A stretch of DNA of 64,000 nt from Arenicola marina (lineage: Eukaryota > Annelida > Polychaeta > Arenicolidae): contig OZ025248.1 in NCBI GenBank assembly GCA_964019135.1, positions 48,725,670 through 48,789,669 of the forward strand, given 5' to 3'. The translations under genes were made by a program, and so were the position numbers. Below the pieces are notes generated by a model, which was not told where the DNA came from, ran no database searches, and was given only the letters and a program-made list of their open reading frames with translations. Below, piece after piece: positions 43,480-58,800 of the stretch (position 1 is its first letter; each line of letters begins with the position of its first letter).

Positions 43480-46400
43480 TATCTGCTGGACTTTAGTACA
43501 CCACTGTAAGTAAAAAGGGCGACCAGTACCTTCATCTTTACCTTCGTGGTTTACAGCTCTCAGTAAATCTATGGCAAAGTAATTTCCGTTTTTAGATCCA
43601 GACCCTTGATTGGAGTGCCACTTGGAGTTAAATCACAAGAGGCTATGCTTGGGAGATTTGTTAGCACATCCTTTAAATGTTTCAATTTAATCTACGAATA
43701 ACTTAGATTTCATAATAAATGATCACGTGTTGTCATTATCAACACATTGGCGAACTGAAAATATTTACAGCGCAGCGCTGTGACGAGAAGACAGGAATGA
43801 CTGGTGTTTCGTATTTCTTCTAGACGTTCCCTTGACCCTAGTCACTGCCGTTGTCATGGCAACGATGATGTCGTGAGCAAACGCCGTTTGGACAAACTCA
43901 CCAATTTACTGTGTGGATTTTATTTCGCGCTTTCCATGACATTCATGTCAAATACGTCATGCAGACGTAAGATTTTATTATGCATTCGACACTCTAATTC
44001 TAGTCCTATTACCATTCCGAGTTGTTTAAGCGAGACGCGAGTCTGTTTGTACGCTCAACTTTATGAACGAAGACATGTACTACAATCGTACACCAAGCAA
44101 GCCAATCCTAGTAAAGAGGTTTTAGCATGAATCTTAAAATAGTGATGTCTTCATTGTATAGATATTATAAAATAATGTGCAACGAATATGAACATTTAGT
44201 CCTACCGATGGTGATATGGCGTTCCTGTGTACTACGTCACAAAGTAGGGCATTGCTACCGTGTTTGTCATTAAAGCTGAAGGTGGATTAGGCTTAACTTT
44301 CTTAACCGAGTTAGAACAGTTAAAAGGATATGTCCAAAATATGTTTGAAATCATCTGTAAATCATATAAGTCACGACTTCAGCAACAAATGCTGCCGATA
44401 GCTACAGATGCGTGATCACTGCGTATTGTGAGTTTAATCAGAGACGATCTCCAATTGTCAATGTAACCAAGAACGCATTGTGATTAAGGTGAAATGTCAA
44501 GATGAATGCACGTGTAACTTGGTGAATGCCAAAATCGATACATTGTGATTTAGGTGGAATGCCAAGATCAATACCTTGGGATTTAGGTAGGTAAGCACCC
44601 CGAGTGAGGCTAGGTAGAGAGCGTCATCTTTATCCCAACTGGATGTCCATACACAAATCGCTCGTTGCCCCCTTGCACCGCCTCAGGGTTGGCAATCTGT
44701 GCTTCGACTACAACATGCCAGGTATCCGTGCTATTAGTAGTTGGCTTTCTATGCACCACGTGTGCGTGGCCTAGTCCGGTTTATATATATTGTCTCTTCA
44801 CAACTGGGCTGGTGCCGTATATTCTAGGCTACTCCATGCTACTGTACTATTCCAGGGCGAATATATAAAAATATTTCCCCATGGTGTAAAACAAATGTTA
44901 TGTACTGGTCTAGTTTGCTGGGCATGCAGTAACCAGAGAGAATACCCGAATAAAAGAATTCCACGAAACCAGTGCTGCGTTAGGGTGATCACAACATTCA
45001 AAGAAATAAGTTATACGCGAAGAGAGAAATACCTAAAAGGTCACTTCTAAATGCTAAAAGAAGGAATGCACTCAGCACCCAAATACTCAAGTCGTTATGC
45101 AGTAAATAATATTACTAACGCTCGATCCCATCATTTGGTACCCGCCCCATCACCTCTGAACACGTTCCTATCGTATGTCTTTGGAACTGTTTATCGCGCA
45201 AATTGAATGTGATCCATGAATTTCAGGTAATAGAGAAGTAACTCTTAAAAACGATGACTTCTAGAACTTTTTATTTTCTGTATTGAGTCAAATCCAATGG
45301 TAACTATCCAAAATAAAACCTTAATAATGCCACCGCAAAAAACGATGTGTTAACGGATTTTCTCTCGATTCCCGATCTACTAAAGTACTGGAGACACAAT
45401 TGTCACCCAACTTTTTCTTTGCACTTTGAATATTAAGACCTTAAGCAAATGCCGAGCTTTTGAGTATGTGAACGCACGTTTTTTTCTCATAATTCCTTAC
45501 CTATACATTACTATTAAGACTTTCATTCGATTTTAATGTTTATACCCACACTAAATCTTCCATACTTTCACGTGTTTGAAGTTAACAAATTATATCGCTG
45601 TGTTTACTCTTCACATCAGTGAAAACATGTTCAACAATATATATATATACGACCCTAACAGATAACTTGGACGCTTGCAATCGATGGGCAGGGCGGTAGC
45701 ATCCTTCACTCCTAAAACAAATCGCAATCAGTCCTAAGTACAATGTATAAACTACTTAAAAAGCATACGTGCACAATTTGAATTGTTTTGGGGTATTTCA
45801 AATCTTTTCGAATGGAATTTCTTTTCTTCCCCGTCTTACTATGGACACTATTGAAACTGACCCTGCACTGAGCACATCCGCGTCCAAAACACATTCGTCA
45901 AGCAAACCATTTATCATGTACCCACAACAACTCTGATCAGCGTACAAGGACAGATTTGTTCAATTTACCAGTATGTCAGCGAGCGCCCATCCCGATATGC
46001 TTAAAAAATATGACCTGGTGTCAACATCTACTACGACGTACTAAGGTGATATTGAGCTTTTGCTAACTGACAAAGGAGGTACATGTATTAACACAATTTC
46101 CGAGATTTAGCTGCCCCGACAAACAACACACTATCATCATAATATTAACTCACTTCTATGTTAAAAATGTACACGATATATTTCCGACTGGCAATTTCAT
46201 AAACTGAAACAATCGTTAACTTCCATGTTCAGTGCGGACAAGAAGTTAATCCGCGCTGTGAGCAAGAACCTAGCGTTTGTCTTAGTTAGCCCCGACTGCT
46301 TTAACAGCAGTGCAAACACTTTAAACTTGTGAACACTAAATATGACTAAATTGTATTAGCGGCAACGGAGCACAACCTGGACACCTAAATCGGCCAACAC

Positions 46401-46597
46401 GGCCCCTCATCCCTCCCTCCTTCTCTCGCTCTATCCCTTTCGCACACATCTTCCTTGACACACCGCCCGGACCTCAGTTTGGGCCCGCTTTCACCCCTCG
46501 CGTGACAACATTCCCGGTCCCACCTCTCAGCACGCTCTCTCCCCTCATCGCGCCCTCCCGGTGCCCCCCCCCCCCCCGCCACCTCCACCCCCCCACA
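43480..46597. other. Convergent intergenic region between SMCR8 and CTPS
   Basis: AT-rich DNA holding AATAAA at about 43713 (plus, plausible SMCR8 signal) and minus-strand polyadenylation-like TTTATT at about 45269. A short diverged repeat with GATTTAGGTGGAATG lies at about 44480-44590. The piece at about 44686-44770 could be an alternative SMCR8 last exon. A C-rich tract lies at 46560-46590, next to the CTPS stop. No other gene is seen. Confidence 0.5.
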
Positions 46598-46851
46598 TCA
46601 GAGCGCCTGGACCCCAGAGTCGTCAGACTGTGCCTTGGCGTGGTCGATGGACGCCAGCTCGTCGGCCAGCTCCTCGTCCGACTCTGATTCGGAGCTGTAC
46701 TTGCTGTAGGGCGACATCCGGCAGCCCCGGGCCAGGTAGCCCTGCAGTTTGCCCACCGAGGCCAGGACCAGCCCGAAGTACGGCGGCGAGGCCTTCATGG
46801 GCCGAGAGATATACTCGGGGTGGTACTGCACGGCCACGAAGTACGGGTGGT
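46598..46851 (-). CDS. CTPS1: CTPS terminal exon with catalytic His and Glu
   Basis: Encodes [20 protein letters not shown], then [20 protein letters not shown], a basic-to-acidic tail with [15 protein letters not shown], and stop TGA at 46600-46598. The His of QYHPE is codon 46822-46820 and the Glu is 46816-46814. The serine/acidic tail resembles the phosphorylated C terminus of animal CTPS. Confidence 0.96.
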
Positions 46852-49800
46852 CTGCAATGGAGACGGGATGGGCACATATATATGATATTGGGACATAGTA
46901 GTTTCAGTTACATTACAGAAAAGGAAAGATGTGTCATGAACAGAGGTGGCCGTTGATATGTGTATTCGCTATCGGTAACCTCGTTAAATAAATAAAGTTT
47001 ATACAAAAACCAAAAACAGTGTGCAGTCAACAAAGAGCTTTTGCTCGCCCTTTAAGGTTTAACCTAGGACATTATTTAATACAAAAATATCATGGTAATA
47101 ATGAATATAACACGGCAATAATACTAATACAGAATTACCATTTCAGGAGGATAACACTTCACTCTAGATGAAGTACTGTTATCTTCCATTAGTAAGCCAC
47201 GCAGACCCACCTTTGAGCTCCATTATCTCCATCCTCTCTCCCTCCACGTCTTGACCCACAAACTGAAGTCCTTTGTCCTCGAAGCTGCTCACTAGTTTAG
47301 GGTTTACCTGGAACAAAGAATTTAAATCCCATTATGAGGCATTTGTCTGTATAAATAATGACTTTCAGTATATTTCTTAGGAACATAATGGACCTCCTGT
47401 TAACGTTTATGTAACTTGAAATCGTTTTACACTTTATTGATTTAAAAAAAAAATAACTGCTTCATCTAATTATTATCACGGGATACAAAAGCTATGGAGA
47501 CAAGATGCGATCCAGCGTGTCTTTCATTTCCATGTCCACATATATTGAAGTGGCTGGTTGTCTTGAGAACGCGGTGACCTATGAAGGTCATATCGCGTCA
47601 ATGGAGAGGATAGAGCGGAGCTCTGCTCTCGCGAGGGAATTCATAATGTGCACTCTGTCGCGGAAAGATGGCATATTCATCCTCCACGAAGATACATTCG
47701 TAAGAGTGGGGCGCGAACTCCCAAACTGTTGCGCGGTGGATGGCCTAACCACCAGGCTAACCACCATGCCATTCAAGTGGCCATGTATTACACATAGGCG
47801 ATGACAGCCTGAATGCAAAGTGTTGCATACTGTAAGGGAAGCCCTAGGTGGCAGCACACACCAGTAACCACTCACCTCGTATCTGTGGCGATGGCGTTCC
47901 TCCACGTGGTCAGGGTTACCATAGAGTCGCCCTGCAACGAGTATATTATCTACGTGTAACGTCCCGTCTAAGTCTTACACTATGCCACTGATATCACAAG
48001 GATACCAGAATCATACATTCATAGTGTATTTTAGTCAAAGCTATATTTGTTCATAATTAATAATCATAATTTAAGTATTTATATAAATATAAAGAAAGGG
48101 TCCATTAACGTGTTTAGGAAAACTTACATATTATAACAAATATATAATTACCGTAACTATGAATTTTGACGAATTATGCATGAATAGTTGCACCAGATAT
48201 TAACAACATATCGTCGATTGACGACACTTTAACTTGGGCATAATTAACATAACATATAACGTTACACAATAAGCGTGGTACTAGTGTGGCAGACCAGTAG
48301 TCGACCTACTTAAAATAGAAGGCTTCTTGAAGATGGTCCTGCGCTTGCCAAGCCTCATGGTTCCACCCAGCTGTCCTGGATTGTGTTCGGGCATCTCTAT
48401 CACCTAAACACCGAAATACGTGACTTCCGGGTCAGCGAGACGTACAGGATACTACAGTAGAATTCCTATTATCACGGTCACCGGCGGCAGAATGTGAATT
48501 GCTGTACATGCATTGCCTCCGACACATGGCTAAGTGTACATTCATTGCCTCCGACACATGGCTAAGTGTACATGCATTGCCTCCGACACATGGCTAAGTG
48601 TACAGGCATGGCCTCCGACACATGGCTAAGTGTACAGGCATTGCCTCCGACACATGGCTAAGTGTACAGGCGTTGCCTCCGACACATGGCTAAGTGTACA
48701 GGCATTTCCTCCGACACATGGCTAAGTGTACAGGCATTGCCACCGACACATGGCTAAGTGTACAGGCGTTGCCTCCGACACATGGCTAAGTGTACATGCA
48801 TTGCCTCTGACACAGGGCTAAGTGTACAGGCATTGCCTCCGACACATGGCTAAGTGTACAGGCATGGCCTCCGACACATGGCTAAGTGTACAGGCATGGC
48901 CTCCGACACATGGCTAAGTGTACAGGCATGGCCTCCGACACATGGCTAAGTGTACATTCATTGCCTCCGACACATGGCTAAGTGTACATGCATTGCCTCC
49001 GACACATGGCTAAGTGTACAGGCATGGCCTCCGACACATGGCTAAGTGTACAGGCATTGCCTCCGACACATGGCTAAGTGTACAGGCGATGCCTCCGACA
49101 CATGGCTAAGTGCACAGGCATTTCCTTCGACACATGGCTAAGTGTACAGGCATTGCCTCCGACACATGGCTAAGTGTACAGGCGTTGCCTCCGACACATG
49201 GCTAAGTGTACATGCATTGCCTCCGACACAGGGCTAAGTGTACAGGCATTGCCTCCGACACATGGCTAAGTGTACAGGCGTTGCCTCCGACACATGGCTA
49301 AGTGTACAGGCATTGCCTCCGACACATGGCTAAGTGTACAGGCATTTCCTCCGACACATGGCTAAGTGTACAGGCATTGCCTCCGACACATGGCTAAGTG
49401 TACAGGCGTTGCCTCCGACACATGGCTAAGTGTACATGCATTGCCTCCGACACAGGGCTAAGTGTACAGGCATTGCCTCCGACACATGGCTAAGTGTACA
49501 GGCCTTGCCTCCGACACATGACTAAGTGTACAGGCATTGCCTCCGACACATGGCTAAGTGTACATGCATTGCCTCCGACACATGGCTAAGTGTACAGGCA
49601 TGGCCTCCGACACATGGCTAAGTGTACATGCATTGCCTCCGACACATGGCTAAGTGTACATGCATTGCCTCCGACACATGGCTAAGTGTACATGCATTGC
49701 CTCCGACACATGGCTAAGTGTACAGGCATGGACTCCGACACATGGCTAAGTGTACAGGCATGGCCTCCGACACATGGCTAAGTGTACATGCATTGCCTCC

Positions 49801-52800
49801 GACACATGGCTAAGTGCCCAGGCGTTGCCTCCGACACATGGCTAAGCGTACATGCATTGCCTCCGACACATGGCTAAGTGCCCAGGCGTTGCCTCCGACA
49901 CATGGCTAAGTGTACATGCATTGCCTCCGACACATGGCTATGTGTACAGGCATTGCCTCCGACACATGGCTAAGTGTACATGCATTGCCTCCGACACATG
50001 GCTAAGTGTACAGGCATTGCCTCCGACAATTGGCTAAGTGTACATGCATTGCCTCCGACACATGGCTAAGTGTACAGGCATGGCCTCCGACACATGGCTA
50101 AGTGTACAGGCATGGCCTCCGACACATGGCTAAGTGTACATGCATTGCCTCCGACACATGGCTAAGTGCCCAGGCGTTGCCTCCGACACATGGCTAAGCG
50201 TACATGCATTGCCTCCGACACATGGCTAAGTGCCCAAGCGTTGCCTCCGACACATGGCTAAGTGTACATGCATTGCCTCCGACACATGGCTATGTGTACA
50301 GGCATTGCCTCCGACACATGGCTAAGTGCCCAAGCGTTGCCTCCGACACATGGCTAAGTGTACATGCATTGCCTCCGACACATGGCTAAGTGTACATGCA
50401 TTGCCTCCGACACATGGCTAAGTGTACATGCATTGCCTCCGACACATGGCTAAGTGTACAGGCATGGCCTCCGACACATGGCTAAGTGTACATGCATTGC
50501 CTCCGACACATGGCTAAGTGTACATGCATTGCCTCCGACACATGGCTAAGTGTACATTCATTGCCTCCGACACATGGCTAAGTGTACATGCATTGCCTCC
50601 GACACATGGCTAAGTGTACAGGCATTGCCTCTGACACATGGCTAAGTGTACAGGCATTGGCTCCGACACATGGCTAAGTGTACAGGCATTGCCTCCGACA
50701 CATGGCTAAGTGTACATGCATTGCCTCCGACACATGGCTAAGTGTACATGCATTTCCTCCGACACATGGCTAAGTGTACAGGCTTTCCCTCTGACACATG
50801 GCTAAGTGTACAGGCATTGCCTCTGACACATGGCTAAGTGTACATGCATTGCCTCTGACACATGGCTAAGTGTACAGGCATTGCCTCCGACACATGGCTA
50901 AGTGTACAGGCATTGCCTCTGACACATGGCTAAGTGTACATGCATTGCCTTCGACACATGGCTAAGTGCCCAGGCGTTGCCTCCGACACATGGCTAAGTG
51001 TACACGCATTGCCTCCGACACATGGCTATGTGTACATGCATTGCCTCCGACACATGGCTAAGTTTACATGATTTCCTCAGACACATGGCTAAGTGTAAAT
51101 GCATTGCCTCCGACACATGGCTAAGTGTACATACATTGCCTCCGACACATGGCTATGTGTACATGCATTGCCTCCGACACATGGCTAAGTGCCCAGGCGT
51201 TGCCTCCGACACATGGCTAAGTGCCCAGGCGTTGCCTCCGACACATGGCTAAGTGTACATGCGTTGCCTCCGACACATGGCTAAGTGTACACGCATTGCC
51301 TCCGACACATGGCTATGTGTACATGCATTGCCTCCGACACATGGCTAAGTTTACATGCTTTCCTCAGACACATGGCTAAGTGTACATGCATTGCCTCCGA
51401 CACATGGCTCAGTGTACATGCATTGCCTCCGACACATGGCTAAGTGTACATGCATTGCCTCCGACACATGGCTCAGTGTACATGCATTGCCTCCGACACA
51501 TGGCTAAGTGTACATGCATTGCCTCCGACACATGGCTAAGTGTACATGCATTGCCTCCGACACATGGCTCAGTGTACATGCATTGCCTCCGACACATGGC
51601 TAAGTGTACATTCATTGCCTCCGACACATGGCTAAGTGTAAATGCATTGCCTCCGACACATGGCTATGTGTACAGGCATTGCCTCCGACACATGGCTAAG
51701 TGCCCAAGCGTTGCCTCCGACACATGGCTAAGTGTACATGCATGGCCCCCGACACATGGCTAAGTGTACATGCATTGCCTCCGACACATGGCTAAGTGTA
51801 CATGCATTGCCTCCGACACATGGCTAAGTATACATGCATTGCCTCCGACACATGGCTAAGTGTACATGCATTGCCTCCGACACATGGCTAAGTTTACATG
51901 ATTTCCTCAGACACATGGCTAAGTGTACATGCATTGCCTCCGACACATGGCTAAGTGTTCATTCATTGCCTCCGACACATGGCTAAGTGTACATTCATTG
52001 CCTCTGACACATGGCTAAGTGTACAGGCATTGCCTCCGACACATGGCTAAGTGTACATGCATTGCCTCCGACACATGGCTAAGTATACATGCATGGCCTC
52101 CGACACATGGCTAAGTGTACATGCATTGCCTCCGACACATGGCTAAGTGTACATGCATTGCCTCCGAAAAATGGCTAAGTGTACATGCATTGCCTCCGAC
52201 ACATGGCTATGTGTACAGGCATTGCCTCCGACACATGGCTAAGTGTACATGCATTGCCTCCGACACATGGCTAAGTGTACATGCATTGCCTCTGACACAT
52301 GGCTAAGTGTACATGCATTGCCTCCGACACATGGCTAAGTGTACAGGCATTGCCTCTGATACATGGCTAAGTGTACAGGCATTGCCTCCGACACATGGCT
52401 AAGTGTACATGCATTGCCTCCGACACATGGCTAAGTGTACATGCATTGCCTCCGACACATGGCTCAGTGTACATGCATTGCCTCCGACACATGGCTATGC
52501 GTACAGGCATTGCCTCCGACACATGGCTAAGTGTACATGCATTGCCTCCGACACATGGCTAAGTGTACATGCATTGCCTCTGACACATGGCTAAGTGTAC
52601 ATGCATTGCCTCCGGCTCATGGCCAAGTGTACAGGCATTGCCTCTGATACATGGCTAAGTGTACAGGCATTGCCTCCGACAATTGGCTAAGTGTACATGC
52701 ATTGCCTCCGACACATGGCTAAGTGTACAGGCATTGCCTCCGACACATGGCTAAGTGTACATGCATTGCCTCCGACACATGGCTATGTGTACCGGCATTG

Positions 52801-55800
52801 CCTCCGACACATGGCTAAATGTACATGCATTGCCTCCGACACATGGCTAAGTGTACATGCATTGCCTCTGACACATGGCTAAGTGTACATGCATTGCCTC
52901 CGACACATGGCTAAGTGTACATTCATTGCCTCCGACACATGGCTCAGTGTACATGCATTGCCTCCGACACATGGCTAAGTGCCCAGGCGTTGCCTCCGAC
53001 ACATGGCTAAGCGTACATGCATTGCCTCCGACACATGGCTAAGTGTACATGCATTGCCTCCGACACATGGCTAAGTGTACATGCATTGCCTCCGACACAT
53101 GGCTAAGTGTACATGCATTGCCTCTGACACATGGCTAAGTGTACATTCATTGCCTCCGACACATGGCTAAGTGCACAGGCATTGCCTCCGACACATGGCT
53201 AAGCGCCCAGGCGTTGCCTCCGACACATGGCTAAGCGTACATGCATTGCCTCCGACACATGGCTAAGTGTACATGCATTGCCTCCGACACATGGCTAAGT
53301 GTACAGGCATTGCCTCCGACACATGGCTAAGTGTACATGCATTGCCTCCGACACATGGCTATGTGTACATGCATTGCCTCCGACACATGGCTAAGTGTAC
53401 ATGCATTGCCTCTGACACATGGCTAAGTGTACATGCATTGCCTCCGACACATGGCTAAGTGTACATTCATTGCCTCCGACACATGGCTAAGTGTACATGC
53501 ATTGCCTCCGACACATGGCTAATTGTACAGGCATTGCCTCTGACACATGGCTAAGTGTACAGGCATTGGCTCCGACACATGGCTAAGTGTACAGGCATTG
53601 CCTCCGACACATGGCTAAGTGTACATGCATTGCCTCCGACACATGGCTAAGTGTACATGCATTGCCTCCGACACATGGCTAAGTGTACATGCATTGCCTC
53701 CGACACATGGCTAAGTGTACATGCATTGCCTCCGACACATGGCTAAGTGTACAGGCATGGCCTCCGACACATGGCTAAGTGTACATGCATTGCCTCCGAC
53801 ACATGGCTAAGTGTACATGCATTGCCTCCGACACATGGCTATGTGTACATGCATTGCCTTCGACACATGGCTAAGTGTACAGGCATTGCCTCCGACACAT
53901 GGCTAAGTAATTGTTGATTGGTTTTTAGGTAGAACGCTTTTCAAAATCTCTGAAGATCAAGGTAAAGAGGAGCCATGTTTCCGGGAGTAACCCAATATTC
54001 TATACAAAGAAAGACATGGATACTTCATCTTGCACACAAATAGGGCTCGAACTTCATGAGTACCTACCACGGGGTGCTTGGTGTTGGGGTCTGCCTCTGT
54101 GGAGTGGGCACCCTCCCATTCCAGCACATTGCGGGCGAACTCGATAACTGCGCACTGCATACCCAGACATACGCCTGGTGGAGAAACATATAGGTGGTCA
54201 TACACTGACAGCGCACTACATACCCAGACACACGCCTGGTGGGGAAACATATAGGTGGTCATACACTGACAGCGCACTACATACCCAGACACACGCCTGG
54301 TGGGGAAACATAACGATGGTCACACTGACAGCGCACTACATACCCAGACACACGCCTGGTGGGGAAACATACCGGTGGTCATACACTGACAGCGCACTAC
54401 ATACCCAGACACACGCCTGGTGGGGAAACATACCGGTGGTCATACACTGACAGCGCACTACATACCCAGACACACGCCTGGTGGGGAAACATAACGATGG
54501 TCACACTGACAGCGCACTACATACCCAGACACACGCCTGGTGGGGAAACATACCGGTGGTCATACACTGACAGCGCACTACATACCCAGACACACGCCTG
54601 GTGGGGAAACATACCGGTGGTCATACACTGACAGCGCACTACATACCCAGACACACGCCTGGTGGGGAAACATACCGGTGGTCATACACTGACAGCGCAC
54701 TACATACCCAGACACACGCCTGGTGGGGAAACATACCGGTGGTCATACACTGACAGCGCACTACATACCCAGACACACGCCTGGTGGGGAAACATACCGG
54801 TGGTCATACACTGACAGCGCACTACATACCCAGACACACACCTGGTGGGGAAACATACCGGTGGTCATACACTGACAGCGCACTACATACCCAGACACAC
54901 GCCTGGTGGGGAAACATACCGGTGGTCATACACTGACAGCGCACTACATACCCAGACACACGCCTGGTGGGGAAACATACCGGTGGTCATACACTGACAG
55001 CGCACTACATACCCAGACACACGCCTGGTGGGGAAACATACCGGTGGTCATACACTGACAGCGCACTACATACCCAGACACACGCCTGGTGGGGAAACAT
55101 ACCGGTGGTCATACACTGACAGCGCACTACATACCCAGACACACGCCTGGTGGGGAAACATACCGGTGGTCATACACTGACAGCGCACTACATACCCAGA
55201 CACACGCCTGGTGGGGAAACATACCGGTGGTCATACACTGACAGCGCACTACATACCCAGACACACGCCTGGTGGGGAAACATACCGGTGGTCATACACT
55301 GACAGCGCACTACATACCCAGACACACGCCTGGTGGGGAAACATACCGGTGGTCATACACTGACAGCGCACTACATACCCAGACACACGCCTGGTGGGGA
55401 AACATACCGGTGGTCATACACTGACAGCGCACTACATACCCAGACACACGCCTGGTGGGGAAACATACCGGTGGTCATACACTGACAGCGCACTACATAC
55501 CCTGACACATGCCTGGTGGGGAAACATACCGGTGGTCATACACTGACAGCGCACTACATACCCAGACACACGCCTGGTGGGGAAACATAACGATGGTCAC
55601 ACTGACAGCGCACTACATACCCAGACACACGCCTGGTGGGGAAACATACCGGTGGTCATACACTGACAGCGCACTACATACCCAGACACACGCCTGGTGG
55701 GGAAACATACCGGTGGTCATACACTGACAGCGCACTACATACCCAGACACACGCCTGGTGGGGAAACATAACGATGGTCACACTGACAGCGCACTACATA

Positions 55801-58800
55801 CCCAGACACACGTCTGGTGGGGAAACATACCGGTGGTCATACACTGACAGCGCACTACATACCCAGACACACGCCTGGTGGGGAAACATACCGGTGGTCA
55901 TACACTGACAGCGCACTACATACCCAGACACACGCCTGGTGGGGAAACATACCGGTGGTCATACACTGACAGCGCACTACATACCCAGACACACGCCTGG
56001 TGGGGAAACATACCGGTGGTCATACACTGACAGCGCACTACATACCCAGACACACGCCTGGTGGGGAAACATACCGGTGGTCATACACTGACAGCGCACT
56101 ACATACCCAGACACACGCCTGGTGGAGAAACATACCGGTGGTCATACACTGACAGCGCACTACATACCCAGACACACGCCTGGTGGGGAAACATACCGGT
56201 GGTCATACACTGACAGCGCACTACATACCCAGACACACGCCTGGAGGGGAAACATACCGGTGGTCATACACTGACAGCGCACTACATACCCAGACACACG
56301 CCTGGTGGGGAAACATACCGGTGGTCATACACTGACAGCGCACTACATACCCAGACACACGCCTGGTGGGGAAACATACCGGTGGTCATACACTGACAGC
56401 GCACTACATACCCAGACACACGCCTGGTGGGGAAACATATAGGTGGTCATACACTGACAGCGCACTACATACCCAGACACACGCCTGGTGGAGAAACATA
56501 CCGGTGGTCATACACTGACAGCGCACTACATACCCAGACACACGCCTGGTGGGGAAACATACCGGTGGTCATACACTGACAGCGCACTACATACCCAGAC
56601 ACACGCCTGGTGGGGAAACATACCGATGGTCACACTGACAGCGCACTACATACCCAGACACACGCCTGGTGGGGAAACATACCGATGGTCACACTGACAG
56701 CGCACTGCATACCCAGACACACGCCTGGAGGGGAAACATACCGGTGGTCATACACTGACAGCGCACTACATACCCAGACACACGCCTGGTGGGGAAACAT
56801 ACCGGTGGTCATACACTGACAGCGCACTGCATACCCAGACACACGCCTGGAGGGGAAACATACCGGTGGTCATACACTGACAGCGCACTACATACCCAGA
56901 CACACGCCTGGTGGGGAAACATACCGGTGGTCATACACTGACAGCGCACTACATACCCAGACACACGCCTGGTGGGGAAACATACCGGTGGTCATACATT
57001 GACAGCGCACTACATACCCAGACACACGCCTGGTGGGGAAACATACCGGTGGTCATACACTGACAGCGCACTACATACCCAGACACACGCCTGGTGGGGA
57101 AACATACCGGTGGTCATACACTAACCATGCTTCTACATGACATATTGCAAGAAAACTGACACATGCTTGAGACATCATCTACACAGAATGTAAACTCAAT
57201 ATAGATGGCAGTGACAACGCAAGGCAGATGCAAAGAATTATAACCGTGGAATAGTCATAATATCATAACAAAACATTATCAAACTAATTATTATGCCCCC
57301 CCCCACACACACACACGAACTTACAGGTCCCTCTTCTATCTTCAACAAAAGCGAACACAATTAAATGCCCACTCCCCTCTCGCAATGTCTCGCAACTCCA
57401 AGGACCCGACAGCGGTGCCCAGACGGCGACGATAACGCTAACCGGTTACCTAGGTAGGGGACTTTGTTCTGACGAGCCCACTTGGCCGCCATGATCTTTC
57501 CCTCCATGCCGCGGATGCCGAAGCCGCCTGGGATGAGGATGCCGTTGCTGCTGCAGAGCTGCTGCCACGCCTCGTGGTAGCGAACGGGGTCCTGCTGCTG
57601 CTTGTCTGGCTCCAGGTCCGTCGCCTCTATGCACTGTCACGGCGAGGATAAGGGACATGCAATACTGGGTGTGTTTAAAGGGCCGTCGCCTCTATGCACT
57701 GTCACGGCGAGGGGAAGCGACATGCAATACTGGGTGTGTTTAAAGGGCCGTCGCCTCTATGCACTGTCACGGCGAGGGGAAGCGACATGCAATACTGGGT
57801 GTGTTTAAAGGGCCGTCGCATCTATGGACTGTCACGGCGAGGAGAAGCGACATGCAATACTGGGTGTGTTTAAAGGGCCGTCGCCTCTATGCACTGTCAC
57901 GGCGAGGGGAAGCGACATGCGATACTGGGTGTGTTTAAAGGGCCGTCACCTCTATGCACTGTCATGGCGAGGAAAAGCGACATGCAATACTGGGTGTGTT
58001 TAAAGGGCCGTCGCCTCTATGCACTGTAACGGCGAGGAGAAGCGACATGCAATACTGGGTGTGTTTAAAGGGCCGTCGCCTCTATGCACTGTCACGGCGA
58101 GGAGAAGCGACATGCAATACTGGGTGTGTTTAAAGGGCCGTCGCCTCTATGCACTGTCACGGCGAAGAGAAGCGACATGCAATACTGGGTATGTTTAAAG
58201 GGCCGTCGCCGCTATGCACTGTCACGGTGAGGGGAAGCGACATGCAATACTGGGTGTGTTTAAAGGGCCGTCGCCTCTGCACTGTCACGGTGAGGGGAAG
58301 CGACATGCAATACTGGGTGTGTTTGAAGGGCCGTCGCCTCTGCACTGTCACGGCGAGGATAAGGGACATGCAATACTGGGTGTGTTTAAAGGGCCGTCGC
58401 CTCTATGCACTGTCACGGCGAGGAGAAGCGACATGCAATACTGGTTGTGTTTAAAGGGCCGTCGCCTCTGCACTGTCACGGCGAGGAGAAGCGACATGCA
58501 ATACTGGGTGTGTTTAAAGGGCCGTCGCCGCTATGCACTGTCACGGCGAGGAGAAGCGACATGCAATACTGGGTGGGTTTAAAGGGCCGTCGCCTCTATG
58601 CACTGTCATGGCGAGGGGAAGCGACATGCAATATTGGGTGGGTTTAAAGGGCTGTCGCCTCTGCACTGTCACGGCGAGGATAAGGGACATGCAATACTGG
58701 GTGTGTTTAAAGGGCCGTCGCCTCTATGCACTGTCACGGCGAGGAGAAGCGACATGCTATACTGGGTGGGTTTAAAGGGCCGTCGCCTCTGCACTGTCAC

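Noticed and set aside
47700..47800. tRNA gene on the minus strand
   Set aside because: A- and B-box-like segments only; no cloverleaf with a paired acceptor stem.
48500..53911. Possible CRISPR array (about 32-bp repeats)
   Set aside because: Units are head to tail without unique spacers, and the context is a eukaryotic intron. It is a minisatellite.
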